Positions 1 to 12,529 of a stretch of 64,000 nucleotides of DNA are shown here, piece by piece; within the stretch, counting starts at the first letter, position 1, and the number at the start of each line of letters is the position of its first letter. The notes below the pieces were generated by a model. That model ran no database searches. It saw only the letters and a program-made list of their open reading frames with translations, and was not told the DNA's origin. This DNA comes from Trichosphaerium sp. ATCC 40318 (Eukaryota; Discosea; Flabellinia; Trichosidae). The translations under genes and the position numbers were made by a program. The stretch spans positions 124,001 through 188,000 of the forward strand of contig JALMLS010000064.1 in the NCBI GenBank assembly GCA_038496445.1, written 5' to 3'.

Positions 1-828
1 CATCAAACAAATAAATGACTAGCGCACTTTGTAAATGGTCTGACAAGTTTTTTTGCCCACTCACTGACTGGTACGCCCTCTGCTGCACATCGTGCAAAAC
101 CAAGTAGGCACATTGTGGCCTTTTTCTGAATAAGGGGAGGCGTTAACCTACTCTTATGTTATAATATGCTCCTTAGGTTGAAACAAAGAAATATGCAGTA
201 CTCGTTGAAAACTTTGTGTTCTACAGTTGACATCAACGTGTCTAGACAAATTATTAGAATGCAGAATATAATCTCCACATGTCAAATCGACGTACTAGCC
301 ATTTCTTTTCCACCAATGTTGCATATCGCAGCAAGTGCAAGACACTGATGGTGCTGAGCATCAGATGTCAAATCCTTTTGAAATGTGTTTATAACAAGAG
401 GCACCATTGGATGGTTTTCATGCAAAACAACACCAAATGTAGTGTACCCCTTTGAGCAATCGTTATTTTACACGCTGTCAGATTTAGACTCGAATGGCGT
501 ACAATCAATTTGTCCAAGTATTTAGGAGATGCCAGTAGCTGTAGAACTTCGTTGTACCCGAAGTCAGGTTCGTAACCGAGTAAATACATGAATAATATTT
601 TACAGACATATTTTCGCCTATCATATGATCTTATTGGTTTGCTACCCTTCTGCGCCAAGAATTGCTTTTTTATATGTCCCAATTCTCTCTTAATACGCCG
701 TTCTATCCCAACGCATGTTAATGTGGGTGTGGTACTTGATTTCATGTACCTTCATCGTCTTTGGTTGCGCAAGCGCGTATGTCAGCAATAAAAACTGCCA
801 ACCCGCGCATGTACTGTTTCCCGTTCAT
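1..828 (-). CDS. AP-2 complex subunit alpha (alpha-adaptin), N-terminal exons, partial
   Basis: Large adaptin of the AP-2 clathrin adaptor, which links cargo and PIP2 at the plasma membrane to clathrin during endocytosis. The start chosen is the ATG at 828-826. The spliced protein opens with MRGLAVFIADIRACATKDDE, then ERRIKRELGHIKK and KYVCKILFMYLLGYEPDFG, which match the first helices of the alpha-adaptin trunk; downstream exons give ENHPMVPLVINTFQKDL, CLALAAICNIGGKEMA and ATMCLLGFARCAAEGVPVSEW. At least four short introns are visible, all beginning GTAC. The gene runs off the left edge, so the hinge and ear are not seen. Alpha is preferred over AP-1 gamma because of the ADIR start and the VPVSEW region; gamma is the main alternative. 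It diverges from the TPR gene across about 160 nt, a likely shared promoter. Confidence 0.85.
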
Positions 829-988
829 TTTGGCACCAAATTGCAGTGTAACCTACGTATTTATCATGCGTTAAATAGAATTAAAATAAATGTGACAATT
901 TGCGAGGTTTTCGTTCCTGCAAAAAAAGTCAATCCTGTCAATAGTCAAGGAGCGGTTATTATCAGTAGAGCCGAGTGATCGTAGCGTG
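829..988. promoter_or_regulatory. Probable bidirectional promoter, AP-2 alpha / TPR
   Basis: This 160-nt gap separates the divergent start codons of the adaptin and TPR genes. No TATA box or factor site was confidently recognised. The promoter role is inferred only from the head-to-head arrangement. Confidence 0.4.
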
Positions 989-3900
989 ATGGCCGGTTGG
1001 ATCACTGACGACCAACTCCAAGCCTTTACGAAAGATGAACTCTTTTCACATGCCAAACTACATATTAAAAGCTTGGAGGAAGGTGTAGTTCAAGACAAGT
1101 TCGATGAAGGTACATCTAGGCAATAGATTTAAAAAACAAAAAAAACAAGCGCGTAACTCGCCCGTAGAACAACTATTTCATGACCTGGAACAGCAGCTTC
1201 ACGCATCCCGCCAAGAAAACATTGCTTTGGCGAAAGCGCAAGCGGAAAATGCCAAAAAACTGGCTGAGCAAGGCAAGTACCACTGTTTAACCCCTACAAG
1301 CGTTAACAGAATCGCAGAAACGATAATAAATGCCAGTAAATTAACACATGAGGAAACGGCTGAAAAATTAAAACTGGCACAACAAACAAACAAAGCACTT
1401 GAATTGAAAGTAGCTGAGGTAGATCAACGATTACGTTCTAATCTGGCGTTCGTGGCTAACAAAGATAATGATATTGATAAACTACAAGGTGACGCGCAGA
1501 AGAAGCTCGTGTGGCTTTGTCTAGATACGTTATTCTGACATTTTTATTTTAGATCAAATCAAGCGAAGCCAAGCCGCTCAAGAGGCGATGTTGCAAGATA
1601 AATTAACATTGCGCAAGCAAGTAGTCAGCCTTGAGGAGTCATTGTTGTCTGCCAACATAGCAAAAATGACAGCAATGCAACAAAAGAACAAGTTGGAGAC
1701 AGATTGCAACACCCTAACCCTTGAGTTGACAAAAAAGACTGAAGAACTCAGTGTCATGAGACAAAAATCGGTACACTTTGGTGTGCTTGCGCAAATATAG
1801 AAAACTTACATATTGTCAAGGATGGTGAGATGGCCAAGCTGCAGCTTGAACTCAAGAACGAGACAGAAGAAAAAAAGAGAATTGAAAGCTTGTCCGAGAT
1901 GTTGAAGGGCAACCTTCAGTCCCACCACGAGCGTGTTCAACGCCTCACACTCCAACTCAAGGAATTGGGCGAAGACCGTGACGTAAACGAACAACACATG
2001 CGCAAGCAATTAGATGCTCAGACTAAATTGAAGTCTCTCTATGAAGAAAAAGCCAACAAGGTACCGACAGTACTATCAATCAACATGTGGTTTTTATTTT
2101 AAATGCCACACATATTGTTTTTAACAGTCATTACAAATAGGCACAAAAAGAGGTTGAGTCACTGCGATGCGCTATAGATGCTCTTCAAAAGTCAACTTCA
2201 GATGAAAAAGCAAAGCTTGCAGCGACTATTTCAAATTTAGAAACAGACGTGGCTGACCTTGAAGCAAAAATAAAGGAGCTTAATGCAGAAAACGACGAAT
2301 TGCTGATTAATGTTGAGACTCGAGCAGTTGGTCACATCCCTGTTGGGCCCCTTGACGAGCAGGCATTGAGACAGCGTGTGGATGAGATTTATGGCGCTGG
2401 AGGCAATGAAACCAAATACTTGAAAGAGCTTTTAGCACTAGACCACGCACATCAACAGCTCCAAGCCGAACTGCAAGAAAAGAATTCAGAAAATAGGCGA
2501 TTGAAGACCTTTACCAAGTACATCATGGATAAGGCAAATGCGGCTGGTTCGAGTATACTCGATCAGAGACGTGAGTACGAGGACACAATTGGTAAACACA
2601 AGCAAATCACACAGGAGTTGAGGATAACAAGGAACAATCTCAACCAAACTTCACTCTCCCTCTCAAAGTGCACTGACGAACTAGACCAACTCAGGTGCGT
2701 GGCAGCGTTATTAAAATGAGTATATCTCCTTCTATTAAATTGTCTATAATTTGACGCAAAATTTAGAGTACAGAACCGTGACCTTGCGAAACAGGTGCAA
2801 CGGTTGTTGCTTGAGCAAACTGTAGATAACAATTACGTTGATACCCCCGCTGTCATGGACAACAGTGATCCAAATGCACTCGTCAGTCAACATCTCGTCA
2901 CGTTCGGAACCATCAAGGTGAGAACTACAACTAGAACTAGAACATACTAACAAAAATTACTCTGTAGGAATTGCAAGAGAACAACAAGCGCCTTTTAGAG
3001 ATTGTCCGTCGGTTCAACATGGAGAAGCAAAAGGAACAAGAGGTCAATAGAGAGCAGATGCTCGCCAAAATAATGAAGGACATGCAAACACTACAAGATA
3101 AAACAAAGAAACAAGAAGAAGGTATTGCAGCGGTTGTAAAACAGAGAGATATGTACAAAGTACTCTATGAGAAGGTAAGTACAAACAGTGCGATTGACTT
3201 TAAACAGCTTTTTCTTTTTTTTGATTGACAAAGAACCAAAACCATGTGTGACACATACTAATACGTTCTTGCATGTAGGCACAAACCATCACACAATCCA
3301 AATCAGTACCAGATGTTGCTGTAGCTGTTGCAAACAAAGCCGCAGACCAGACTACGCAGGAAGCTTTTGACCATTACAAAGAGGAAACCAACAAAACCTT
3401 GAAACAAGCACAAGCCGAATGCTATGCACTAAAAAATGATACTCTTAAGCTCAAGTTAGAGCATTCCCAGGCCGTGACATCTCTAGAGATGTACAAGGAG
3501 CGTTTGGAGTCATTGAGTCTATCACAGCAACCTATTATAGACGAGAACAAGTCGCTCATAACTCGCGTCACAGAGCTTCAAGCGGAGATGTCGGTGGCGA
3601 AGGAGAGTTATGCTCGCCTCATGGCCAAGTCTGCCGATCTCGAATCAGAAATACGCGTAGCCAAGGTAGAGGTTGGCAAACTCGAGCATAGATTAGAAGT
3701 AGCCGGTGAAGAGCGCAACAGAGCGGTAATGGAGAGGCAACAAGCACAACAGCAAAACAAACAGCTTCAAGAACTTGTTTCAAAAGTGAGCCAAATCAAG
3801 GAGCTGTCTTTACAATCCGAACAAGAACTCATCAATAGATTGCGAGAAGAGGTTCAGACCAAGACTGGTGAGTGCACTACTGTTCGTATGGAGTTACAGA

Positions 3901-6900
3901 CAACGACCGATAAGTTGACGACTGCCTTGAAGGAAGAAAATGTTAAAGTGACAGCAGCTGAACTCAAGGTTGCCTCACTAGAAAAGAGTGTTGCTGATAA
4001 AACACAACGTCTTGAACTTGCCACAAATAACTTGATGCACGCGACACAGCGTGTGAAGCACTTGGAAGACAGGCTCGCCATCGCTGACACCAAGTTGAAA
4101 CTGGCACTGGAAGTTAAGAATTCAGGTTCAACGCCTTCTATAGCGCTAGAACTCCTAAACACTGACACCACCGACCTCAAGGAAAAGTTAGAACAAGCGC
4201 AGAAACAACACAAACACTTTGAAGAGCGTGCCTCAGCGTTAGCTAATGACCTCGAAGTGTTGTCTACAGAGTCCAAGAAACAGCTGGAAGAGTTCAAGGC
4301 CCTTATTCAACAACGTGATGCTGCCCTTGAAGAGGCGAAAGCGACTGTCAAGACATTGTCCGAACAGGTCGCAGCGTCAGAGAAGAAGTTAATCTCAGCG
4401 ACTAGTGCAGATAAGCAAACTATTCAAAAACTACAAGACTCGCTTCGTTCTGTTACCATGGCGAAAGATATCGCACACCACGCCCTCGAACAAAAGGAGG
4501 AAGGATACAAGGCCATGGAGCAACAGGTGGAGATGCAAGAGAGTCTCTTGAAGCAAACACAAAAGAATTACAAGGACAGAATGCATGAGTTAACGCAGAC
4601 CTTGGATAGAGCTGAAGCTCTTGAAGACAAGTTAAGGCAAGCTACAAAAGCCATAGAAGATCGTGATGTACGTTTTTGTGAACTCTCTATTACGTCAAAC
4701 AATGTTGTAAATGACTTATATGTTTTGTATTAGCAACAACTAGACCAAATGACGACAGAACATGCAGCTGCCTCTGACAAATGGGCTGTAACAAACAAAG
4801 CCAACCTACAAAAGGTAGTGGACTTGCAGGATAGGTACAAAGAGCTGTCGGTGTTTCAATAACTAATTTACTCTTAGAGTCGATGACCTGTCAGAGCAAA
4901 ACAAGTTGTTGTACAGTCAAGTCGACACGCTCACAAAATCTGTTGAGGACAAAGCCCTAAATACGCCTATCGCCCTCACTTCTGGTGACATTAACCAAAA
5001 AACAATACAAGAATTGAGGAAAATGGTACGTTCTTTGCGGTGTCCCAACAATCTATTCTTACTCTTTTTTCACTAAAGGTTGACTACCTCCGCAAAGAAA
5101 AAGACATTATGTCAAAGGAAGCCGAAGTAAAGCAGAGTGAGTGTGAGCGCTATAAGCAACAATCCGAATTGTTCTTGAAGGCGAAGGAGGAAGCAAAATA
5201 CCAATTGCGTCAGGTGCGATAATTGTCTAAAAATGACAAGTGTTTTTGTTAGTTACACTGAAACTAATGTTTTTATGTAGCTTCAACAAAAGGCAGAATC
5301 ATTTGCTTTAACAGAAGAGGACTACAGAAAGGCCAAAACGCAGTTGCTAGAGTTGAACATGACGAAAGAATCCAATGAAACACTACGCCGCAAACTCCAG
5401 GAGAAATCCCAAGAGTTTACTACGACCGTTGGGTCATTAAAGGCATTAAAAGCCAAGGCGCAGAGTATACTGGGTGCGTCCTTATAACATTTGTATCTTG
5501 AGTACTTTTATGGTTTTGTTTAAAAATCTAACGTCTCTGCGCATAGAGGACAAGAAACAACTAGTTGCAAAAGTAGCTGTACTGGAAAAAAATACGAGTG
5601 AGCTACAAGCGTCCATAACAGGTCGTGATGAGCGCATCAAGAAGTTGATTGTACGTAAACGAAAAAAAAAGTTTTTTGACACTCAGGGGATTTTGTTGAC
5701 TTGGTTTATCATTTAAGGACAAATACAAACAAATCGATCCAGTCGAGCACGAAAGAATACAAAAGCAGGTGAGCGAGCTCAAAGTACAGGTTGAAGACGG
5801 TAAAAAAACAGCAGCAGCGTCGAAAGCACTTGTGGAGAAGCTCAAAGCACAGCTTGCAGTCGCTACAAGCAATGCAGAAAAATTAAAAGCCAGTGCAGAA
5901 AAATTGAAAGGCCTTACGACAAAGCTCAGGGACAAGCTTATTGCCGAGAGGCGTGTTGTTGCCCAACAGAAAAACCAAATTGAAGCAATGAAGAAAAAGA
6001 GTACCGCCATAGCAACCGCAAAAAAGACGACAGCTGCGGCCAAAAAAGCAGAGGCGAATCGCGTTGCACCAGCCAAAGCAGCGGAAGCCAAGAAAGCGGC
6101 TCTCGAAAAAAAGAAGGCAGCCGATGCAAAGAAGGAATTAGAAGCCAAGAAGCAACGAGCACGTGAACGCACTGAAGCAGCCAAAGCAAAAGCAGCAAAG
6201 GAAGCCGAAGCGACCAAGGCTCTAGAAGCCAACGCTCAAACGGCCCAAACACCTCAAACACCTCAAACGGCTCAAGCATCTCAAACACCTCAAACGGCTC
6301 AAACACATGTCCCATCTGTGCCAGATGTTGCTACTACGCCTACAACCGCTACTGTCGCCACAGAGAGCCCCAAACCTGGAAATATGGCGGCACTTCTACA
6401 GCAGAGACTGGCTCAAGAGAAGGCACAGTTAGAGAGCCATAATCCAACACCAATGGAGGTAGAAGTGGCTGCATCGCCACCTTCAGCACCTGTTCCTGCA
6501 GTTGTGGTCGCCATACCGAGCGATCCGACGGTGACGCCTCTTGTACGTATTTCATTTAATCAAGTGGGCCGCCGGTTGCTTAAAGATAAACTATTAGGAA
6601 GCAAATATCATCCCTCTCCCAGAACATGTCGAAATTCCAGCGAGTAGTATTGTCAAGTTCACACCAGCACGCAATCTAACCGCAAGAGCCAGAAAATGGA
6701 ATGCAAGAACGAGGTATGCGACACACCATTCTGTTCTCGCTGTTTTGTATTTACTCAATTTGCAAAAAGGAACCACTACTCGCACACAAACACAAAGCTC
6801 ACCGGAAGAATAAGGAAGAGGGCGGAGAGTGCGCTTTGTAATTTTTATTATTATTATCCTAAGTTGTTGTTGCAGGCCAACCTTTGCCGGACCCTAAGCG

Positions 6901-6967
6901 CATAAAGAAAGATACACCAACGAAAGATGAAGAAAATGCCGAGCCCAAAACAGAGGGACAGAATTGA
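989..6967 (+). CDS. TPR/Mlp-like nuclear basket coiled-coil protein
   Basis: A very long, almost wholly coiled-coil protein matching the TPR (translocated promoter region)/Mlp1-Mlp2 family, which forms the nuclear basket filaments and helps mRNA quality control and spindle-checkpoint anchoring. The start is the ATG at 989, opening MAGWITDDQLQAFTKDELF. Heptad-rich exons at about 1104-1538, 1560-1800, 1830-2100, 2140-2700, 2770-3180, 3280-4720 and 4735-6540 are joined by short introns. The largest, about 440 residues, is continuous Glu/Gln/Lys-rich coiled coil. The C-terminal part turns Ala/Lys-rich, then has a Gln-Thr-Pro repeat and a basic tail containing KRIKKD, ending at the TGA 6965-6967. 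Family assignment rests on length, uninterrupted coiled coil and a low-complexity basic tail, so another giant coiled-coil protein is possible. The penultimate exon join near 6714-6875 is unresolved. An Ulp2-type protease and an FG nucleoporin are the next genes. Confidence 0.75.
6230..6309 (+). repeat. Short in-frame Gln-Thr-Pro/Ala repeat in the TPR-like gene
   Basis: Tandem 9-nt units related to CCTCAAACA/GCTCAAACG encode about eight QTP, QTA or ASQ triplets. They lie between the coiled coil and the C-terminal tail and probably form a flexible linker. The units are nearly identical at DNA level, so length variation between strains is likely. Confidence 0.75.
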
Positions 6968-7347
6968 CGCACCAGATCTGGCTGTATTTTTTTTTCTTTG
7001 TACAATTCAGTAAATAAACCTAATACAAAACACCACGTGAAAAAATTGGACTGCAACCTTTTTACTTAGAAAAAGACTTGGCTGGACTCATGCATTACTT
7101 ACAGTTAAGAGGTTTGAGTACAATGCGTAATGACTTGTAAACAGTATGAGTGACAGTGATATTATGTTGATCGAACACGTACGATTTTACCGCCAGTGTG
7201 AAAATAATTACATGTTGGTTAGATGCCTCAAGATATATACAATCCGAAGGTTGTACCACAAAAAAAACAAAAAAAGACATACAGCAGTAGTACGCAATTG
7301 ATTTTTAATCGTTGAATTGTAACACGCAAAAAGAACCGCCCCTAAAA
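6968..7347. other. Intergenic gap, TPR to Ulp2-like gene
   Basis: About 380 nt between two + strand genes. It is AT-rich, with A and T runs that fit a 3' UTR/polyadenylation region followed by a 5' UTR. No convincing exon or RNA gene was seen on either strand. Confidence 0.5.
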
Positions 7348-9253
7348 ATGATGGGTCTAGGACGTATTCGTGCGCCTCCTATCTCCAGAAACACGCGTAG
7401 AGCGTCCGCAGGTGCAAAAATGTCCACAAAACCTCTAAAGCGTAAACGAGAGAGCCGTCAGCAGTCCTCTCCTCGAAAAAAACAAAAAAAGCAAAAAAAC
7501 CCAACAATTAAAGATAAACCACAGCCAGTCATAGACTTAACCTGCAGCGACGATGCAATCGTAAAACTCAAGGCGAAAGGGTGTCAAACGGAACTGGGTT
7601 ACAAAAAAAGCGATATGTTGATACACTTTACAGCGAACACCCTTTCATTCGAGCCATCTAGTCAACACGATGTCCGACACGAGATTGAAGCGGCAAGGTT
7701 GTCAAGCGTCCGTGTTTGGTATGTATACAATTAACGACGACGATCAATGGCAGCCGTTAAACGACAACCAAGTTTGTTCTCAACTTGTACTTAACTCATG
7801 GTTCGTAGTTGCGAGGCGGCAAGTATAGTGCTGGACATTGAGGATTTAAAGTTAACAGACGAATTGAGTATCCTCATACCACTAGGACAAACAACTATCG
7901 GTCAGGACACTGCAAATTGTATTATAATTATGGCTGGCACAGAAGATAAGGCACATTGCAAACAACTGTTGTCACTATACAGCAACATTGCCTCTAACAT
8001 GTACGTTCAATATGCCTCGAGGGGCTCATTGCATTTTGTTGTAACACACCTTTAGATCGCAGGATGAGTTGCAAACACTGTGTACAGACGAAACCAGACA
8101 GCATATGCCAGTTCAAGTAAGAAGAAGAACGCGATCTCGGACCAGAGCGATGAAGTACGATCCTATATTTGGGTATTGCATTTTGAGTATGGAGCCACTA
8201 ACTTCAGCAGGAAGGGGACGCGTGCGCTTTTACCACGACATTTGGTGTGGCATCCGAAAGGAGCTAAACACGCCATTACTCTCACTGATGAAGACGTTGC
8301 TAGGCTCGAACCTGAAGAGTTGCTGAACGACAACCTGATACACTTTTGGATCCGGTACGAACCATATTATTTTACCAAACTTATTTTTTTGATTTGATGG
8401 ATGACACGTGGAAATACCATAACTTTGTTGTCACCACTGATGGTTGCCTTGTAGATATCTAGTTGAAAGAGAAATAGACAAAGGCCAAACGAAGGCGTTT
8501 CATTTCTTCAATTCCTTCTTTTATGCACAGCTGGTGAAGAAAGGATACGAACACGTTAAAAAATGGACCAAAAACGTGAATATATTTGACAAGGACTTTT
8601 TGGTGGTACCCATCAACGCTGCGTACGCACTTGCAAAAAATTATCCACAAAAATGTTTACAGTGATTCTTTAGTGCGCATTGGCGTGTTGCAATAATATG
8701 CTTTCCAAGACTCGTCGCTGAAAATCAAACAAATTCTGAACAGCGCGCCAGCAAACACAAGTGTGAGGACAACGATGTTATCAAGCGCCCTTGCATATTG
8801 CTTTTAGATTCCCTATCGTGCAGCCGAGATAAAGTAACCCAGAAATTGCGGACGTATCTGGAGAAGGAGTGGGACAAGCACTACGGCCAGGACAACCCAA
8901 ATGAAGAGAAAGTGAAATTCACTTTGAAAACACTGCCCTTCGTTAAAACAACCCCTCCACAACAAAGCAATTCGTCTGATTGCGGCATATTCATATTGAA
9001 GTATATAGAACAGTTCGTTAGGACCACTCCTGTTAATTTTGAGCGCAAGGCACTCAGCAAGCGGGTACGCTTTTTGTAATTAATCGTTAAACATCATTTT
9101 TCAAGCACCACCTGTGGTCAATACTCACGCAAATTCCAGCTTGGGCCAGAATGGTTCGAAAGCGATAGTATAGGCGACTATCGCAAAACAATCAGAAGCA
9201 GTATCAAGCGCCTAGTTGCTGAGCAGCCAAAGCATAAAGACGAAGGCACATAA
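7348..9253 (+). CDS. Ulp2/SENP6-7-like SUMO-specific cysteine protease (peptidase C48)
   Basis: Desumoylating protease that cleaves SUMO or poly-SUMO chains from nuclear proteins. The N-terminal region (about 7348-7730) is basic, with Lys/Arg tracts that look like nuclear localisation signals. The catalytic domain begins near 8270 with LEPEELLNDNLIHFWI and continues with KAFHFFNSFFYAQLVKKGY. After an intron the catalytic His-Trp lies in AAHWRVAIICFP (about 8670), the Asp in CILLLDSL (about 8800) and the oxyanion Gln plus nucleophilic Cys in PPQQSNSSDCGIFILKY (about 8957-9005), so the full triad is present. The RPCILLLDSL signature and the long charged insert favour the Ulp2/SENP6-7 branch over Ulp1. 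The last exon, after an intron at about 9064-9140, ends at TAA 9251-9253. The first in-frame ATG after an upstream stop is at 7348. Confidence 0.85.
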
Positions 9254-9432
9254 AAAAGACAGAAAGTAACAGTTTGTAGGCCAATCTTTAATCATAATAT
9301 TATTGTACATAAATTTGATTGCGCTCTCATTACAAAACACATTTGCTCATGTTTATTGTCGTACCGTTAAGGATCACTCTACGTACCTATGGATCGTTAG
9401 ATGTCATGATATGCTGACGGTGGCCAGAGAAA

Positions 9433-11361
9433 CTACTTACCCCAGCCCTTGCCAGCAGTAGCGTTGAAGCCTTTCATGCCCCACCCACTGAGTGCGCCAG
9501 CGTTGGTTCCAGTAGTGTTGCCGAAGCCCGTGTTTGTTCCAGTGTTGAGTCCGCCAGTGTTGCCGAAGCCTGTGTTTGTTCCTGTATTGAGTCCTCCAGT
9601 GTTGCCGAAGCCCGTGTTTGTTCCAGTGTTAAGTCCCAAGTTTTTTGGTACATTTAACCCTGTACCCCAGCCTCCTCCTGTTGTTCCAGTGTTGAGTCCT
9701 CCAGTGTTGCCCCACCCGCTATTTGTTTTGGGGTTTACAAAGCCACCTGGACTCGTCGTGGGTGTGTTGAGGTTGAAACCTGTATTTGTAGTGGTATTGC
9801 CAAAGCCTGTGGTGCCGAGATTACCAAACCCTTTATTTTGAGTGGGATTTACAAAACCAAGGGGCGATGCCGTGTTGCTACCAAACCCTACGCACCTCAC
9901 TTAATAACCAATAATAATACAGCGCCAACGATCACAATAAACCGTACCTCCTTTCTGTTGCTGCTGTACCGGGGCTTTGCTTGGTGTGTAAAGTGCTGGT
10001 GGAATAGATGGGAACACAGCATCTGGAAGTCAAAGTCAGATATACTCGCCATTTATACAAAGTAATGACAATGACTTTGGGCAAAATAACAAAAAGTATT
10101 GCTCGCATGAAACGCACTTCTTCCTTTGAGGCGCGTGTTGTTCGGCTGTCCAAATGTCGTTACTTGTTGCATCTGCTTTGTATACGCTATGGAAAGTGGC
10201 GTTAACAGTTGTTAGAGCAGAGAGAGTGGTTGACGTGCGTATGAATGGATCTTTGGTGTCTTTTATTCTTGACTTTCTGTACTTCATGTACGCGCCTTGT
10301 AATTTCATCATTCTGTCGTACAGCCCAGATATGGATGCTGCCTAAACAAACGTGCGTGTCAGCTATACTGGCTGCTCTAAACATGTTTCTTCATTTGAAA
10401 GCATTCAAATACTGTACGTACCAGGTTGTTTGAGTATGCAACTTGCTCTTTGATCGTGTCTTGAAGTTCTAAAAAAAAAATCAAAAAACCAAACACACGG
10501 TGTTAAAAAACGGCTAACAATTGTCCCAAAGACATTGGTCGTTCTTTCAAGGACTCATTTTTACGAATCAGATTGTCCATACCTTCTGGTGGATGTGGTT
10601 TTTGATTGTCATCCATTGTGTCCAAGTATTGCTCTACCTGGTTCATTGACGCTTGCAACTGTGTCAGTTTAGTTTTAAAACTCTCTATTTGAGTGTCCCA
10701 ATACTGCTTGAAGGGATCACTATCTGTCATCCAGTCCCTTATCAAAAAAGTCACCACGACGCGAAGTGTACCCTCATTAAAAAAAAAAAGGGATCGTACC
10801 TCATTGCATTCGCATCCAACATGCCATTGTTAGCACGGAATCTGTGAAGCCAGTACATTTGTTGTTCTGCAAAGTCTATGGAGAAGCGCACTAAAAAATA
10901 GGTTGTTAAGACGTGACAAGCATAGATTGTTTCAATGTTGACACATGCGTGTATGTACATACCATTTTTTTGAATGTCCCGCCCTCTGGTCATTGCGTGA
11001 TCTATTTCTCGTAGAGCACACTCTAGGCTCCTTGACAGCGCGGTGGCGCGGGTAGTAATGTCATCCAGTGGTTTAGTCGAGTGTTGTTTTACTTCCTGCG
11101 ACGCTAATTTATGCTGTTGTATGGTAGTACTCGTAGCGTTAAGGATATTTTTTCTACAATTACGACAAAAACACGTTTAGGATACTGAATATTAATTATA
11201 GTAGCCTGCAGGTCTTGTGGTAGCTTAGCAAACTCTGTTGTGGGACCAATAGTTGTATTCGCTACACTGGCGGCAAAATTCTTGTTCATTTGCTCAGGCG
11301 TCAGTCTTGGAACCTGCGGTTGGGGTTGTTGAAACCTCGTAGGCGTAGCATTAAAGTTCAT
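9433..11361 (-). CDS. FG-repeat nucleoporin, Nup58/Nup49-type
   Basis: Central-channel FG nucleoporin of the Nup62-Nup54-Nup58 (yeast Nsp1-Nup57-Nup49) complex, which makes the permeability barrier. The start (ATG 11361-11359) opens MNFNATPTRFQQPQPQVPRL. Middle exons encode the helical region: a segment with SLECALREIDHAMTRGRDI, then DFAEQQMYWLHRFRA, DSDPFKQYWDTQIESFKTKL, and GLYDRMMKLQGAYMKYRKS followed by KDTKDPF. This order and the LYD...YRK...DPF ending resemble the Nup58 core. The C-terminal exon is a Gly/Asn/Thr-rich GFGN/GWG repeat ending AGKGWGK, stop at 9433-9435. FG repeats sit at the C-terminus, unlike yeast Nup49, where they are N-terminal. It is transcribed towards the SUMO protease, with stop codons 179 nt apart. 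Confidence 0.75.
9508..9634 (-). repeat. 42-bp tandem repeat encoding GLNTGTNTGFGNTG
   Basis: About three near-identical 42-bp units inside the nucleoporin C-terminal exon, each encoding one GFGN module. Related, more diverged units flank them up to about 9800. The DNA-level identity suggests recent unit expansion. Confidence 0.75.
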
Positions 11362-11556
11362 GTTGATGAAGTGGTTACAATAAAGCGCTAACGGAGAGAA
11401 TATTCAAAAAAATTCCTCGAGTTGATTAATCTCAATTGGATATCTTATTTTTTTGACACAACAAGTATTACAAAAACAGTGGAGGAGTACAATGTGTGCC
11501 ACAAAGCTGGAGACTGAATACATAGCGTGTTTGCAAGATTGTAGGGGGTGTGGTCA

Positions 11557-12400
11557 TTACCATGACATGTAAGGATCGTCAATGTGGTACAAGTTTTCAC
11601 TTGCCAATGTGGTCGCTTCAGCCACTGCTTCTTCCCAATTTTCGCCATCGAGCTCGTATAAGCGTTGGATTTCAGCCTAATTAATAAAAAAATAAACAAA
11701 ATGAAAGAAGCGTTGTACAAAAAAAAAACGGCACTGGTACTTACCGTAGAGATGTAACCGCCTGTTCCTTTAGTGTAAGGCTCGAGAATAGCGAGCTGTT
11801 CCATGAAGTTCTGGTTTTCTGGGTTCTTTTTGTACATATCTGTGAAGGTGTATGGCCCATTAGCGGCTACCCAACCAAGAGATCCGCCTATACGATTATT
11901 AGATAAAATGAAGGTGATTACTGGTTATAATTGAGTTTTTCATTATTTTGATCACTGTAGCGCTGAAAATAAGCGAACACCTACAGGTGTACACGCACCG
12001 TGAATTATTTCGACGTTTGTGAAACCAGCAGCTTCTAGTCTTTCAGCTGCGATGTTCGAGCGGTATGCGCTTCTGTTACTAGCAAGGAGTATGCGTGTGT
12101 CTTTTGGTAATTTTTCAGTCTCAGTTAAAAGATTGTCCAAGCCTGTGTGATTAAATCCATCCAAAAGTACATTGTCATGGTGGTAGTTCTTGCGAACGTC
12201 CAAAAACACTCCTTCACCGCCGGTTTTTAAAACTGAAACAGCTTCCTTTCCACTCACCTACATCACACTTTAGTACAGAAGCAAAATAAGCGCTAATTTA
12301 CCAGTTGGTAATTGCGGACTTGCAACTTTTTGGTAGAGGTAGCAGTAGACCTGGTACTACGTTGTACAGGCTTGCTTCGTGAAAAAGCTGTGCGCAACAT
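11557..12400 (-). CDS. Rhodanese-like domain protein, probably mitochondrial, catalytic cysteine absent
   Basis: The start at 12400 (MLRTAFSRSKPVQRSTRSTA) gives an Arg/Ser/Thr-rich leader with no acidic residues, typical of a mitochondrial presequence. After one GT...AG intron the exon at 12257-11952 carries a rhodanese fold: GGEGVFLDVRKNYHHDN, LPKDTRILLASNRSAYRSN and AERLEAAGFTNVEIIHGA. The position of the active-site Cys loop (CxxxxR) is LLASNRSAYRS, so sulfurtransferase activity of the classic kind is unlikely. The C-terminal part contains MYKKNPENQNFMEQLAILEP and ends DDPYMSW, stop at 11557-11559. Known families of this kind sit in chloroplasts or mitochondria and serve as binding scaffolds; no specific partner can be named here. 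Confidence 0.7.
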
Positions 12401-12529
12401 TGTGTATTTGACTCAAAATAAGTTGTAAGAAGTGCGTAGACCCGCAAAACTTTTTTTGGACTAAAAAAATACACCCAAATAATAGTTGTTTCAAAACGTG
12501 TTTGATGTGTATTGTCTATTGTACAGGAT

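Noticed and set aside
5603-6315. Two Ala/Ser- and Leu-rich frames on - opposite TPR
   Set aside because: Shadows of Lys/Ala/Gln-rich coiled-coil coding sequence on the + strand.
9449-9841. Val/Pro-rich open frame on + opposite the nucleoporin
   Set aside because: Antisense shadow of the 42-bp GFGN repeat; no start context or splice sites.
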